This document shows positions 49,428 through 57,999 of a stretch of DNA of 64,000 nucleotides, piece after piece. Under the pieces are notes generated by a model. The model did no database searches. It saw only the letters and a program-made list of their open reading frames with translations, and had not been told where the DNA came from. Source of the DNA: Rhodococcus sp. UNC23MFCrub1.1 (GTDB taxonomy: Bacteria > Actinomycetota > Actinomycetes > Mycobacteriales > Mycobacteriaceae). Position numbers and translations under genes: made by a program. Every line of letters begins with the position of its first letter. Positions within the stretch are counted from its first letter, which is position 1. The DNA is taken from assembly GCF_000686025.1 (NCBI RefSeq), contig NZ_JMLQ01000001.1:62001-126000 (forward strand). Reading direction: 5' to 3'.

Positions 49428-50369
49428 ATGTCGACTGCCGAACACGCGCCCACCGCCACCGTCTTCGCGCCGTCCCCGCTGCTCACCATCACCCTGGACG
49501 CAGCACCGAACGGCGACACCGAACTCCACGTGCACGCCGGCGGCCAGGGCCACTGGATCGCCCGCATGGCCACCAACCTCGGCATGGACGTGACGCTGAC
49601 CGGTGCGTTCGGCGGCGAGAGCGGCGGCGTGCTGCGCGATCTGATCCACCGCGAGGGCATCACCGTGCGTGCCGTGGACATCGGTGACGAATCCGGGTCC
49701 TACATCCACGACCGGCGCGACGGCGACCGCACCGAGGTGGCGACGATCGATCCCCCGCACCTGGCCCGGCACGCGCTCGACGATCTCTACGGGATCACCC
49801 TCGAGTCCGGAGCCTCGTCCGACATCGTGCTGCTGGGGGGCCCGCACACCGAGTCGGTGGTACCCGCAGACTTCTATCGACGGCTCACGACAGATCTGCG
49901 ATCGCTGTCGAAGCCCGTCGTCGCAGATCTGTCCGGACCGACCGCGACGGCGGCTCTACAGGGCGGTCTCACCGTGCTCAAGATGAGCCACGAGGACCTC
50001 ATCGAGGACGGGCGCGCGGAGTCGGAGGACCCGGACGCCCTCATCGAGGCGATGCGCTCCCTGCACGACGAGGGTGCCGACATCGTGGTTCTCTCCCGCG
50101 CAGCGGACCCGGCGCTCGCCCTCGTCGACGGCACGGTGCTCGAGGTGGTCACTCCCGACCTGGAGCAGACGGACCACCACGGTGCGGGCGACTCCATGAG
50201 CGCCGGCATCGCCACCGGACTCGCCCGCGGCATGTCCATCGAGGAGGCACTCGCCCTCGGCGGCGCCGCCGGCACCGCCAACGTGACCCGCCGCGGACTG
50301 GGTACAGGACAGCTGGGGCTCGTCGAGACCATCATGTCGACGGTCGAGGTACGCCCCTTCTCGTCCTGA
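49428..50369 (+). CDS. PfkB-family carbohydrate kinase (1-phosphofructokinase-like)
   Basis: This 313-residue kinase has the family's N-terminal glycine motif (HAGGQGHWIARMATNLG) and the C-terminal ATP/catalytic motif DHHGAGDSMSAGIATGLARG with the catalytic Asp. The middle holds LKMSHEDL, the position of NxxE in related kinases. It is followed after 29 bp by surE, which suggests a linked job in nucleoside or sugar-phosphate turnover, but the substrate cannot be read from sequence. ATG 49428 lacks a good Shine-Dalgarno site; other starts are no better. Confidence 0.85.
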   Translation: MSTAEHAPTATVFAPSPLLTITLDAAPNGDTELHVHAGGQGHWIARMATNLGMDVTLTGAFGGESGGVLRDLIHREGITVRAVDIGDESGSYIHDRRDGDRTEVATIDPPHLARHALDDLYGITLESGASSDIVLLGGPHTESVVPADFYRRLTTDLRSLSKPVVADLSGPTATAALQGGLTVLKMSHEDLIEDGRAESEDPDALIEAMRSLHDEGADIVVLSRAADPALALVDGTVLEVVTPDLEQTDHHGAGDSMSAGIATGLARGMSIEEALALGGAAGTANVTRRGLGTGQLGLVETIMSTVEVRPFSS

Positions 50370-50398
50370 CCGGCTGCACCCACTCGCAGGAGGCACAC

Positions 50399-51205
50399 GT
50401 GCGCGTGCTCATCACGAACGACGACGGAATCGACAGCCACGGGATCGCCGTGCTCGCTCGGGTCGCCCTCGAGGCCGGTCACGACGTCGTGGTGGCGGCG
50501 CCGCACGAGGAGCGCAGCGGTGCGAGTGCGTCGCTGTCTGCGCTGCAGAACCGCGACCAGCTCGTACTCTCCCGCGCGTCGATCGCCGATCTCGATGTCG
50601 ACGCGTTCGCCGTGCAGGCCTCGCCCGCCATGATCGCGTTCGTCGCGACGCGCGGAGCCTTCGGTCCACGGCCGGACATCCTGCTGTCCGGCATCAATCA
50701 CGGTCCGAACACCGGCTCCGCCGTCCTGCACTCCGGCACCGTGGGGGCGGCCCTCACCGCGTCCACCCACGGGGTTCCGGCGATGGCCCTGTCCCTCGCC
50801 GGCCTCGACACGGCGTCTCTCGCCGCGCCTGGCGACATCCACGACCGGATCGACCGTGAGGTCGCCTCGGGCGCGCCGAGCTGGGACACCGCCCACCTCG
50901 TGGCCCGGCGCGCACTCGACTGGTTCGTCGACCACGGTGCGGCGGACTGGGTCCTCAACGTCAACATCCCTCCGGTCGCACCATCGGAACTCCGCGGCAT
51001 CCGCCAGGCCGACCTCGCGGCCTTCGGCGCCGTCCAGGCGGAGATCGGCGACACCGACGACGAGTTCGTCACCGTCCGCTTCGACGCCATCCACGCGCGG
51101 GACGACGACGACAGCGACGCCGGCCTCGTCGCCCGCGGATGGGCGACGACCACCGCACTGCGACCTCCGTCGAGGGTGGACGTCGACCTGGCCGGGTTGG
51201 AGTGA
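50399..51205 (+). CDS. surE: 5'/3'-nucleotidase SurE
   Basis: A 268-residue metal-dependent phosphatase acting on nucleoside monophosphates. The metal site is formed by TNDDGIDSHG at the N-terminus and LSGINHGPNTG further on; APHEERSGASASLS supplies the Ser and Asn-type ligand loop. GTG 50399 has a perfect GCAGGAGG 6 bases upstream. It is paired with the PfkB kinase gene, an uncommon partner for surE. Confidence 0.9.
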   Translation: MRVLITNDDGIDSHGIAVLARVALEAGHDVVVAAPHEERSGASASLSALQNRDQLVLSRASIADLDVDAFAVQASPAMIAFVATRGAFGPRPDILLSGINHGPNTGSAVLHSGTVGAALTASTHGVPAMALSLAGLDTASLAAPGDIHDRIDREVASGAPSWDTAHLVARRALDWFVDHGAADWVLNVNIPPVAPSELRGIRQADLAAFGAVQAEIGDTDDEFVTVRFDAIHARDDDDSDAGLVARGWATTTALRPPSRVDVDLAGLE

Positions 51206-51337
51206 TCGCGTCCGTCGTGTCCGAGTGAGGAGGAGGCGACCGTCACTCCCGCGCCCGCTCTCAGAGCTTCCCCATGACAGTTCACTACAGTCACAGACGA
51301 CCGTCGATGCTCGACCTGACCGAGATGGGGATTTTCT

Positions 51338-53452
51338 GTGACTCGCTGGGCTTCGTTCGTGGTGTCGCGGGCACGGTGGGTCCTGACCGCCGCGATCGTC
51401 ATCGTTCTGGCAGGTGCCACGTGGGGACTCGGGGTCTTCGGCAGCCTCAGCCAAGGCGGATACGAGGATCCCGGCAGCGAGGCCGTGCAGGTCGCCCGAC
51501 AGATCCAGGGCCTGGGAACCGCCGCCCCGGACATCATCGTCATCTACTCCGCGCCCGACGGCCGCACACTCGACGACATCGGCGCGGACGTCACGCCGGT
51601 GCTCGACGCGTTCCGGGCGGAGGTGGGTCCGAACGACATCACCTCCTACTGGACGGCCGGACCGGTGCAGAAGCCGTTCCTGGAGAGCAAGGACGGCACG
51701 AAGGGACTCGCGACCGTCACCCTCGGCGACGCCAGCGGCATCACGGTCGCGTCGTTCTCGGAGTTGCTCCCCAAGCTCGAGGTCGCCGGCATCGACACGC
51801 AGTTCGCGGGCGCCTCCGTCGCCGGCGTCTCCTTCAACACCCAGCTCCAGGAAGACTTGGTCCGTGCCGAGATCATCGCCATCCCGATCACGCTGATTCT
51901 TCTGGTCGTCATCTTCGGCGGCGTCGTGGCCGCCGCAGTGCCCGTGATCGTGGGAGCGCTCTCGGTGGCCGGCGCGCTGACCGTCCTGCGCATCTTCACC
52001 ACGTTCACCGAGATCAGTTCCTTCGCCGTCAACGTCGCCAGCCTGCTGGGTCTCGGACTCGCCATCGATTACGGCCTCTTCATCGTCAGCAGGTTCCGCG
52101 AGGAACTCAGGGGCGGAGCCACGTCCCACGAGGCCGCACGACGCACGATGCTCACCGCCGGGCGCACCATCGTCTTCTCCGGTCTGCTGCTCATCTGCGC
52201 CTTCGCGGGGATGCTCGTCTTCCCGCAGGCCATCATCCGATCCCTCGGCTTCGGCGCGATGGCGGCCGTCGGATGTGCGGCTCTGCTGTCGTTGACGGCT
52301 GTACCGGCCGTCCTCGCCATGCTGGGTCACCGCATCAATGCCATCACGTGGTCGAGGACCGCCTCGGATCGCGGAGATGCACGCGCACACAAGTTCTGGG
52401 GCGGCGTTGTCACGAAGGTGATGAAGCGCCCCATCACCGTCGCCACCCTCATCATCGTCGGCCTGCTGGTCGTCGCCGCACCGCTGGTCAAGGCTCAGTT
52501 GGGCGAGGTGTCCTACACCGCGCTCCCCGCCGACGATCCCGCGCGTATCGCGTTCGAGACCCTGTCCTCCGACTTCAGCAGCACCGGCGACAGCGCCACC
52601 ATCGTGTTGGACGGAGAGTCGGCGCGGCCGGACGGCCCCGCCATCAACGCGGTCACGACGGCTGCTCGCGCGGTGAGCGGTATCGCGAACGTCCAGTTCG
52701 GCACGGCCAGCGGCGACTTCGTGGTCATCAACGCGACGTTCTCGTCGGACGTGTCCCAGGAAGCGCAACAGGATGTGGTGCAGCAACTCCGCGCGATTCC
52801 GGCACCCGACGGAACCGACCTGACGGTGGGCGGAGCGGCGGCCCTGGTCCTCGACGGCAACAACGCCATCGTGAACTGGCTGCCGGTGATGCTCACCATC
52901 ATGGTGGTGTCGACGCTGATCCTGCTGTTCCTGGCGTTCGGCTCGGTGGTGCTGCCGATCAAGGCAGTCGCGATGGCGGGACTGAGCATGGCGGCGACGT
53001 TCGGAGCTCTGACGTTCATCTTCCAGGAGGGTCACGGGGCGGGCCTGCTCGGCGTCACACCGGCACCGCTGGAGGCGACCTTCGTGGTTCTCATCCTCGC
53101 TGTCGTGTTCGGGCTGTCCACCGACTACGAGGTGTTCCTTATGTCCCGCATGGTGGAGGCGCGCACCGCCGGCGCCACCACCGAGGAGGCGGTGCTGATC
53201 GGCGCCCAGCGGACCGGCCGCATCGTGACCGCGGCGGCGTTGATCCTGATCATCGTGACGGGGGCGTTCTCGATGTCAGGACTGTCCATCATGCGATTCC
53301 TGGGTGTCGGCATGATTCTGGCGTTGATCATCGACGCCACGATCATCCGTATGCTGCTGGTCCCGTCGCTGGTCAAGCTCATGGGCGAGGCCAACTGGTG
53401 GGCACCCGCGTGGATGAAGAAGGTGCACGAAAAAGTCGGCATCGGTCACTGA
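51338..53452 (+). CDS. MMPL/RND-family transporter
   Basis: This 704-residue protein has about 11-12 membrane helices in two repeats. Each repeat has an extracytoplasmic loop after its first helix and a proton-relay-type Asp-Tyr in the fourth helix: GLGLAIDYGLFIVSRFREEL and VFGLSTDYEVFLMSRMVEAR. This is the MmpL/ActII-3 architecture used in mycolate actinobacteria for lipid export. GTG 51338 follows GGGG at a plausible distance. No MmpS partner is present. The acyl-CoA-reductase-like gene follows 35 bp later, which hints at a lipid substrate. Confidence 0.88.
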   Translation: MTRWASFVVSRARWVLTAAIVIVLAGATWGLGVFGSLSQGGYEDPGSEAVQVARQIQGLGTAAPDIIVIYSAPDGRTLDDIGADVTPVLDAFRAEVGPNDITSYWTAGPVQKPFLESKDGTKGLATVTLGDASGITVASFSELLPKLEVAGIDTQFAGASVAGVSFNTQLQEDLVRAEIIAIPITLILLVVIFGGVVAAAVPVIVGALSVAGALTVLRIFTTFTEISSFAVNVASLLGLGLAIDYGLFIVSRFREELRGGATSHEAARRTMLTAGRTIVFSGLLLICAFAGMLVFPQAIIRSLGFGAMAAVGCAALLSLTAVPAVLAMLGHRINAITWSRTASDRGDARAHKFWGGVVTKVMKRPITVATLIIVGLLVVAAPLVKAQLGEVSYTALPADDPARIAFETLSSDFSSTGDSATIVLDGESARPDGPAINAVTTAARAVSGIANVQFGTASGDFVVINATFSSDVSQEAQQDVVQQLRAIPAPDGTDLTVGGAAALVLDGNNAIVNWLPVMLTIMVVSTLILLFLAFGSVVLPIKAVAMAGLSMAATFGALTFIFQEGHGAGLLGVTPAPLEATFVVLILAVVFGLSTDYEVFLMSRMVEARTAGATTEEAVLIGAQRTGRIVTAAALILIIVTGAFSMSGLSIMRFLGVGMILALIIDATIIRMLLVPSLVKLMGEANWWAPAWMKKVHEKVGIGH

Positions 53453-53463
53453 TACCGCCGGTA

Positions 53464-53479
53464 CTTACTCCGCGGTAAG
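53464..53479. promoter_or_regulatory. TetR-type dyad before the fused reductase gene
   Basis: CTTAC-TCCGCG-GTAAG is a 5-bp-arm inverted repeat 9-24 bp before ATG 53488. A wider pair, TACCGC (53453) and GCGGTA (53472), overlaps it. Such dyads are typical sites of TetR regulators of lipid genes. No TetR gene is in the window. Confidence 0.4.
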
Positions 53480-53487
53480 GTCCGCGC

Positions 53488-55497
53488 ATGAGTACTTACG
53501 TGGTCACCGGTGGCACAGGATTCCTCGGCCGGGCCGTGGTGCGCCGGCTGGTCGAACGCGACGCCAACGCTGTGGTCCACGTTCTCGTGCGACCGACCTC
53601 GGAACACCGCCTGAGCGGCGTCGCGGAGTCGTCCGGTCACCGCGTTCGCCCGCTGATCGGCGATCTCGAGCGACCCGGTCTCGGCATCGACGACTCAGCA
53701 CTGTCCGCTCTGACAGCGGTCGACCACGTGATCCATCTCGGCGCGATCTACGACCTGACCGCCGGCGAGGACCAAGAATCGACCAACGTGCAGGGAACGG
53801 CCGCAGTCGCCGAACTCGCCCGGTCACTCGGCGCCACCCTGCATCACGTGTCGTCCATCGCGGTGGCCGGAGACCATCGAGGGGTGTTCACCGAGAACGA
53901 CCTCGACCTCGGTCAGAACTTCCCGACGCCGTACCACCGCACCAAGTTCGAGGCGGAGAAGCTGGTCCGCGCGACTCCGGGCCTCACCTGGCGGGTCTAC
54001 CGACCGGCAGCAGTGGTCGGTGACTCGACCACCGGCGAGATCGACAAGATCGACGGCCCGTACTACCTCTTCCGGCTCATCTCCCTCCTCGCCGAGTTGC
54101 CCTCGGCCCTGCCGATGACGGTGCCCGCACTCGGCGCGACCAACATCGTCCCGGTCGACCACGTCGCCGACGCGCTGGTCGCCCTCCTGCACGCCCCGGA
54201 TCTCGACGGCCGCGTGTTCCACCTCGTCAACCCGCGTCCGCAACCGATGCGGGAGATCTACTCCGCTCTCGCCGACGCGGCCGGCGCACCCCGCGCCGTG
54301 GGGAGCATTCCCGGCTCTGTCGTCACGCCGCTGCTGCGCTCGACCAATCGTCATGTCGTCGCCGCCCGCGACGCGGTGTTCGAGAACTACGACATCCCGC
54401 CCGTCATGGCCGAGCACCTCACGCTGCCCACCCGATTCGACTCGACCCTCACCCGTGCCGCACTGAACGAGGCGATGGGCGAGAACGCGGCGCGCGTACC
54501 GGAGTTCCGCACGTACGCACCCGCACTGTGGTCGTACTGGCGTGCGCATCTCGACCCGTACCGGGCGCGACGCGACGATCCGGCCGGGCCACTGGTCGAC
54601 CGACACGTCGTCATCACCGGCGGTTCCTCGGGTATCGGCAAGGCCTCTGCCTTCGCTGCGGCCCGCAAGGGCGCGCGCGTCATCATCGTCGCCCGCGACG
54701 AGGCCAAGCTGGCGGCCGTCGTGGAGGAGATTCGGGCGACCGGCGGCGACGCGCACGGCTACGTCTGCGACATCACCGACGACGCGTCCGTCGCCGAGAC
54801 CGTGGCCGCGATCCTGCGCGACCACGACCACGTCGACATGCTCGTCAACAACGCGGGCAGATCGATCCGGCGCTCACTCACCCTGTCGACCGACCGTCTG
54901 CACGATTTCGAGCGGACCATGGCCGTCAACTACTTCGGGGCACTCCGCCTGATTCTCGCGCTGCTCCCCCACATGCGCGAGCGGAAGTACGGCCACATCG
55001 TCAACATCAGCAGCGCCTCGGTGCAGAGCCACCCGCCGCGCTTCGCCGCGTACGTGGCGAGCAAATCGGCGCTCGACGCCTTCACCTCGGTCGCCGCGTC
55101 GGAGACCCTGGCGGACGGTGTCTCGTTCACCACCGTGCACATGCCCCTCGTGGACACCCCGATGATCGCCCCCACCGGCAACAAGAACGTCAACAAGGTC
55201 GAGACGCCGGAGAAGGCCGCCGCGATGGTGATGCGGGCACTGATCGAGAAACCCAAGCGCATCGACGTTCCCACCGGAACCGCCGCGGAGTGGGGCAACC
55301 TGCTGATGCCTCGCTCGAAGGACCGCGTGCTGGCGTCGTACTACAAGGCGTATCCGGACAGTGCCGCCGCCAAGGGAATCACCGACACCAGCTCGTGGTC
55401 GTCCGGTCCCCGTGCACCGAAGAAGAACCGACGCGAGTTCCGGATGCCCCGGGTCGTGCGGCGGGCCGGACGATGGGTTCCCGGCGCCCACTGGTGA
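53488..55497 (+). CDS. Fused two-domain SDR, acyl-CoA reductase-like (AcrA1-like)
   Basis: This 669-residue protein joins two Rossmann enzymes. The N-terminal extended SDR starts VVTGGTGFLGRAVVRRL and has an active-site-type YHRTK. The C-terminal classical SDR has ITGGSSGIGKA (T377-G384), NNAG and YVASK. This is the architecture of mycobacterial AcrA1 (Rv3391), thought to reduce fatty acyl-CoA to aldehyde and alcohol in two steps. A Lys/Arg-rich C-terminus ends the protein. ATG 53488 is close to a dyad that may be an operator. The gene follows an MMPL exporter, consistent with wax or glycolipid metabolism (inference). Confidence 0.85.
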   Translation: MSTYVVTGGTGFLGRAVVRRLVERDANAVVHVLVRPTSEHRLSGVAESSGHRVRPLIGDLERPGLGIDDSALSALTAVDHVIHLGAIYDLTAGEDQESTNVQGTAAVAELARSLGATLHHVSSIAVAGDHRGVFTENDLDLGQNFPTPYHRTKFEAEKLVRATPGLTWRVYRPAAVVGDSTTGEIDKIDGPYYLFRLISLLAELPSALPMTVPALGATNIVPVDHVADALVALLHAPDLDGRVFHLVNPRPQPMREIYSALADAAGAPRAVGSIPGSVVTPLLRSTNRHVVAARDAVFENYDIPPVMAEHLTLPTRFDSTLTRAALNEAMGENAARVPEFRTYAPALWSYWRAHLDPYRARRDDPAGPLVDRHVVITGGSSGIGKASAFAAARKGARVIIVARDEAKLAAVVEEIRATGGDAHGYVCDITDDASVAETVAAILRDHDHVDMLVNNAGRSIRRSLTLSTDRLHDFERTMAVNYFGALRLILALLPHMRERKYGHIVNISSASVQSHPPRFAAYVASKSALDAFTSVAASETLADGVSFTTVHMPLVDTPMIAPTGNKNVNKVETPEKAAAMVMRALIEKPKRIDVPTGTAAEWGNLLMPRSKDRVLASYYKAYPDSAAAKGITDTSSWSSGPRAPKKNRREFRMPRVVRRAGRWVPGAHW

Positions 55498-55524
55498 TGT
55501 CACAGATGACGGCTCTCTCTCGTC
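55498..55524 (+). promoter_or_regulatory. ECF41-type sigma promoter
   Basis: TGTCACA (55498-55504) followed after exactly 16 bases by CGTC (55521-55524) matches the promoter motif I recall for ECF41 sigma factors. It starts one base after the upstream stop codon and about 50 bp before the oxidoreductase gene, whose operon encodes an ECF41-like sigma factor. This implies autoregulation. Confidence 0.7.
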
Positions 55525-55575
55525 CTACTCTCGAACGGGTTCCACCGAGGACTCGCACGAGGGAAGGATGACGCC

Positions 55576-56331
55576 ATGCGGATCGCAGTGGCAGGCGGAA
55601 CGGGCGCAGCGGGGCGGCACGTGGTGGATAAGGTGCGGGCGCGAGGACACACTCCCGTGGTACTCGCGAGATCGGCCGGAATCGATCTCGTGCGGCCGAC
55701 GCCGGAGCTCGACCGGGCACTGACGGACGTCGACGCGGTGATCGACGCCGCGAACGTCACGACGATGTCGGCGCGCGCGTCCGAGAAGTTCTTCGGCGCC
55801 GTCACGTCGACGTTGCTGGCCGCCGGTGAGCGCGCGGGAATCCGTCACCACGTGGCGTTGTCCATCGTGGGGTGCGATCGTGTCGACTACGGCTACTACG
55901 CCGGTAAACGTCTGCAGGAGAAGCTCGTACGCGAGTCGACGCTGCCATGGACGATCCTCCGTGCGACGCAGTTCCACGAGTTCACCGATCAGGCTCTCGC
56001 GATGACTCCGGGTCCGGTCGCGATGGTCCCGACGATGCGGAGTCAGCCGGTCAGCACCGCCGAGGTCGCCGCCCACATCGTCGACCTGGCGGTGGGGACA
56101 CCGCTCACCTCGGTCGTGGAGTACGCCGGTCCGCGCCCGGAGTACCAACCCGATCTTGCCCGGAGGCTGCTGCGCGCGCGTGGATCGAAGCGTCTCGTCC
56201 TCCCCCTGCGGCTGCCGGGCGCCGGGGGTCGCGGCATGGCGAACGGTGGGCTCCTTCCCGGTCCGGACGCTGCGCACGGTGACGAGACGTTCGATCAGTG
56301 GCTCGCGCGCGTGGGTGCCTCGACCCGGTGA
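55576..56331 (+). CDS. NAD(P)-binding SDR (NmrA-like), COE partner of the ECF41 sigma factor
   Basis: This 251-residue atypical SDR starts with IAVAGGTGAAGRHVV, a nucleotide-binding glycine motif, and contains YYAGKRLQEKLV and LPWTILRATQFHEF, as in NmrA-type proteins. No classical Tyr-x3-Lys is obvious. ECF41 sigma genes are typically linked to a carboxymuconolactone decarboxylase, oxidoreductase or epimerase (COE), and this protein fills that place. GGAAGGAT lies before ATG 55576. Its TGA overlaps the sigma GTG start. The substrate is unknown. Confidence 0.85.
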   Translation: MRIAVAGGTGAAGRHVVDKVRARGHTPVVLARSAGIDLVRPTPELDRALTDVDAVIDAANVTTMSARASEKFFGAVTSTLLAAGERAGIRHHVALSIVGCDRVDYGYYAGKRLQEKLVRESTLPWTILRATQFHEFTDQALAMTPGPVAMVPTMRSQPVSTAEVAAHIVDLAVGTPLTSVVEYAGPRPEYQPDLARRLLRARGSKRLVLPLRLPGAGGRGMANGGLLPGPDAAHGDETFDQWLARVGASTR

Positions 56332-57221
56332 GTGTCACCGACGACTTCGTCCGCGTCCGCCCACGGCTGGTCCGCATCGCCTACGCCGTCCTCGGTTCGC
56401 ACGCCGACGCCGAGGACGTCGTGTCCGACTGCTGGCCGAAACTGGTCGCGGCCGATGCGACGTCACCCGTTCTCGACGTCGAGGCATGGGCCGTGGTCGC
56501 TGTCTCCCGCGCCGCACTGGACGTGCTGCGGTCGGCCCGCGTGCGACGAGAGACGTACGTGGGACCGTGGTTGCCCGAGCCGTTGGTCGGTCCGGCCGAC
56601 TCGCCGCCGGACCGGGTGACGCTCGACGAGAGCGTGCGCTTCGCGCTCATGGTGGTGCTCGAGACGCTGTCCCCGGCCGAACGCACGACATGGGTCCTGC
56701 ACGACGTGTTCGACGTCCCGTTCGACGAGATCGCGCGGATCGTGGGCCGCACTCCGAATGCCGTGCGGCAGCTCGCGTCTCGTGCACGACGGCACGTGAC
56801 GGAGGGGGCTCCACGTTTCGCGGTGTCGCCCGAGCTGCATGCCGGCGCCGTACGTGACTTCACCCGTGCCGCCGGTACGGGAGTGCTCGCCGATCTGCTG
56901 ACGACGTTGGACCCCGACGTCGTTCTCGTCAGCGACGGGGGCGGAGTCGTCTCGGCGGCACGGCGTCCCGTGATCGGCGCCGACCACGTCGCGAGATTCC
57001 TCCTCGGCATCGCGGCGAAGGCGGGAGACGGTCTGCGGGTGCGTCCGTGCCGTGTGAACGGCAGAACGGGACTCGCCCTCGTGGCGGGCGACGGGTTGAT
57101 CGGCGTCGTCTCGTTCGAGGTGTCGTCGACGGGCCTGGTGTCGCGGATCGACATGATCCGGTCACCAGCCAAGCTCGCGCTCGTCGACCCCTCGGTCTGG
57201 CAGGACCGACCCGACAGCTAG
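56328..57221 (+). CDS. ECF41-family RNA polymerase sigma factor with SnoaL-like C-terminal domain (SigJ-like)
   Basis: A 297-residue sigma factor. Region 2 (RLVRIAYAVLGSHADAEDVV) and region 4 (LETLSPAERTTWVLHDVF, then IARIVGRTPNAVRQLASRARR) are followed by about 120 residues of NTF2/SnoaL fold. The ECF41 hallmarks are present: a DGGG motif (VSDGGGVVSAARRP) and a near-C-terminal SPAKL corresponding to NPDKL. In this group the fused domain replaces an anti-sigma factor. It overlaps the upstream gene by GTGA and converges with ribH. Confidence 0.9.
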   Translation: MSVTDDFVRVRPRLVRIAYAVLGSHADAEDVVSDCWPKLVAADATSPVLDVEAWAVVAVSRAALDVLRSARVRRETYVGPWLPEPLVGPADSPPDRVTLDESVRFALMVVLETLSPAERTTWVLHDVFDVPFDEIARIVGRTPNAVRQLASRARRHVTEGAPRFAVSPELHAGAVRDFTRAAGTGVLADLLTTLDPDVVLVSDGGGVVSAARRPVIGADHVARFLLGIAAKAGDGLRVRPCRVNGRTGLALVAGDGLIGVVSFEVSSTGLVSRIDMIRSPAKLALVDPSVWQDRPDS

Positions 57222-57658
57222 CGGCCGATCGAGTCGAGGGACGCGAGCGTGCGCACCACCGCGCTCGCCGCCTCGACACCCTTCTTCTCGAGGTGCTCCG
57301 CGAAGAAGCTCGTGTGGTCGGCATGCTCGTGGAAGTGGTGCGGGGTCAGCACCACCGAGAACACGGGCACATCGGTGTCGAGCTGCACCCGCATGAGTCC
57401 GTCGATGACGGCCGTCTCGACGAAGTCGTGCCGGTAGATACCGCCGTCCACCACCAGCGCCGCCGCGACGACGGCCGAGTACCGGCCCGTGAGCGCGAGT
57501 CGCTTGGCGTGCAGGGGGATCTCGAACGCACCGGGCACCTCGAAGGTGTCCACGTCACGCCCGAACTCCCGCACGAAACCCTGGCGCACCCGGTCCACCA
57601 GTTCGCGATGCCAGGTGGCCTGGACGAAGGCCACCGAGGGAGTCGCGTCCGTCGTCAT
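57218..57658 (-). CDS. ribH: 6,7-dimethyl-8-ribityllumazine synthase, type II (RibH2-like)
   Basis: This 146-residue enzyme of riboflavin synthesis condenses the pyrimidine and butanone phosphate precursors. Key regions are FVQATWHRELVDRV, FEVPGAFEIPL, VVDGGIYRHDFVETAVIDGL and VFSVVLTPHHFHEHADH, with the catalytic-type His in the last. The HHFHEH block is characteristic of the type-II (Brucella RibH2-like) group. No other rib gene is near. It is instead coupled by ATGA to a small monooxygenase gene. It may be a second lumazine synthase beside a usual rib operon. Confidence 0.87.
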   Translation of the reverse strand: MTTDATPSVAFVQATWHRELVDRVRQGFVREFGRDVDTFEVPGAFEIPLHAKRLALTGRYSAVVAAALVVDGGIYRHDFVETAVIDGLMRVQLDTDVPVFSVVLTPHHFHEHADHTSFFAEHLEKKGVEAASAVVRTLASLDSIGR

Positions 57659-57945
57659 CGAACGGGCGCCAGCACGGTCAGCACCGGCGCCGCGGTGACG
57701 ATCGAACCGAGTTCACTGCGACCCTCGGGCGTCGCCCGGAACGCGCGGTAGGCGGCGTCGGCCTCGACGCTGGCCCAGCTCTCGACGATGACGACGTGCG
57801 CCGGATCCTTCACGTCCGCCGTCACCTCGACACCGAGGCATCCCTCGAACGCGCGGGTGGCGACGAGGGTCTCGTCGATGATGCGGTGCGACTCCTCGAG
57901 GCGGGCGGGATCGAGACGCAGTTCGAGCAGAGCGGTGATGGCCAC
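57655..57945 (-). CDS. Antibiotic biosynthesis monooxygenase (ABM) domain protein
   Basis: This 96-residue single-domain protein has the dimeric ferredoxin-like ABM pattern: ALLELRLDPARLEESHRII, GCLGVEVTADVKDPAHVVIVESW and YRAFRATPEG. Such proteins act as quinol or polyketide monooxygenases without a cofactor, or as heme-degrading relatives. GTG 57945 has only a weak ribosome binding site. It overlaps ribH by ATGA, and the pair forms a small operon. Confidence 0.8.
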   Translation of the reverse strand: MAITALLELRLDPARLEESHRIIDETLVATRAFEGCLGVEVTADVKDPAHVVIVESWASVEADAAYRAFRATPEGRSELGSIVTAAPVLTVLAPVR

Positions 57946-57999
57946 AGGACGTCCGTTCGGTCGGGGATCGCTGTCGATGCCAGTTCACCACGCGTGTGG

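Noticed and set aside
49874-53035. A very long minus-strand open frame (over 1,000 codons) opposite the PfkB, surE and MMPL genes.
   Set aside because: It has no recognisable domain, is rich in Arg, Asp and Gly as expected of an antisense shadow in GC-rich DNA, and overlaps three well-supported genes.
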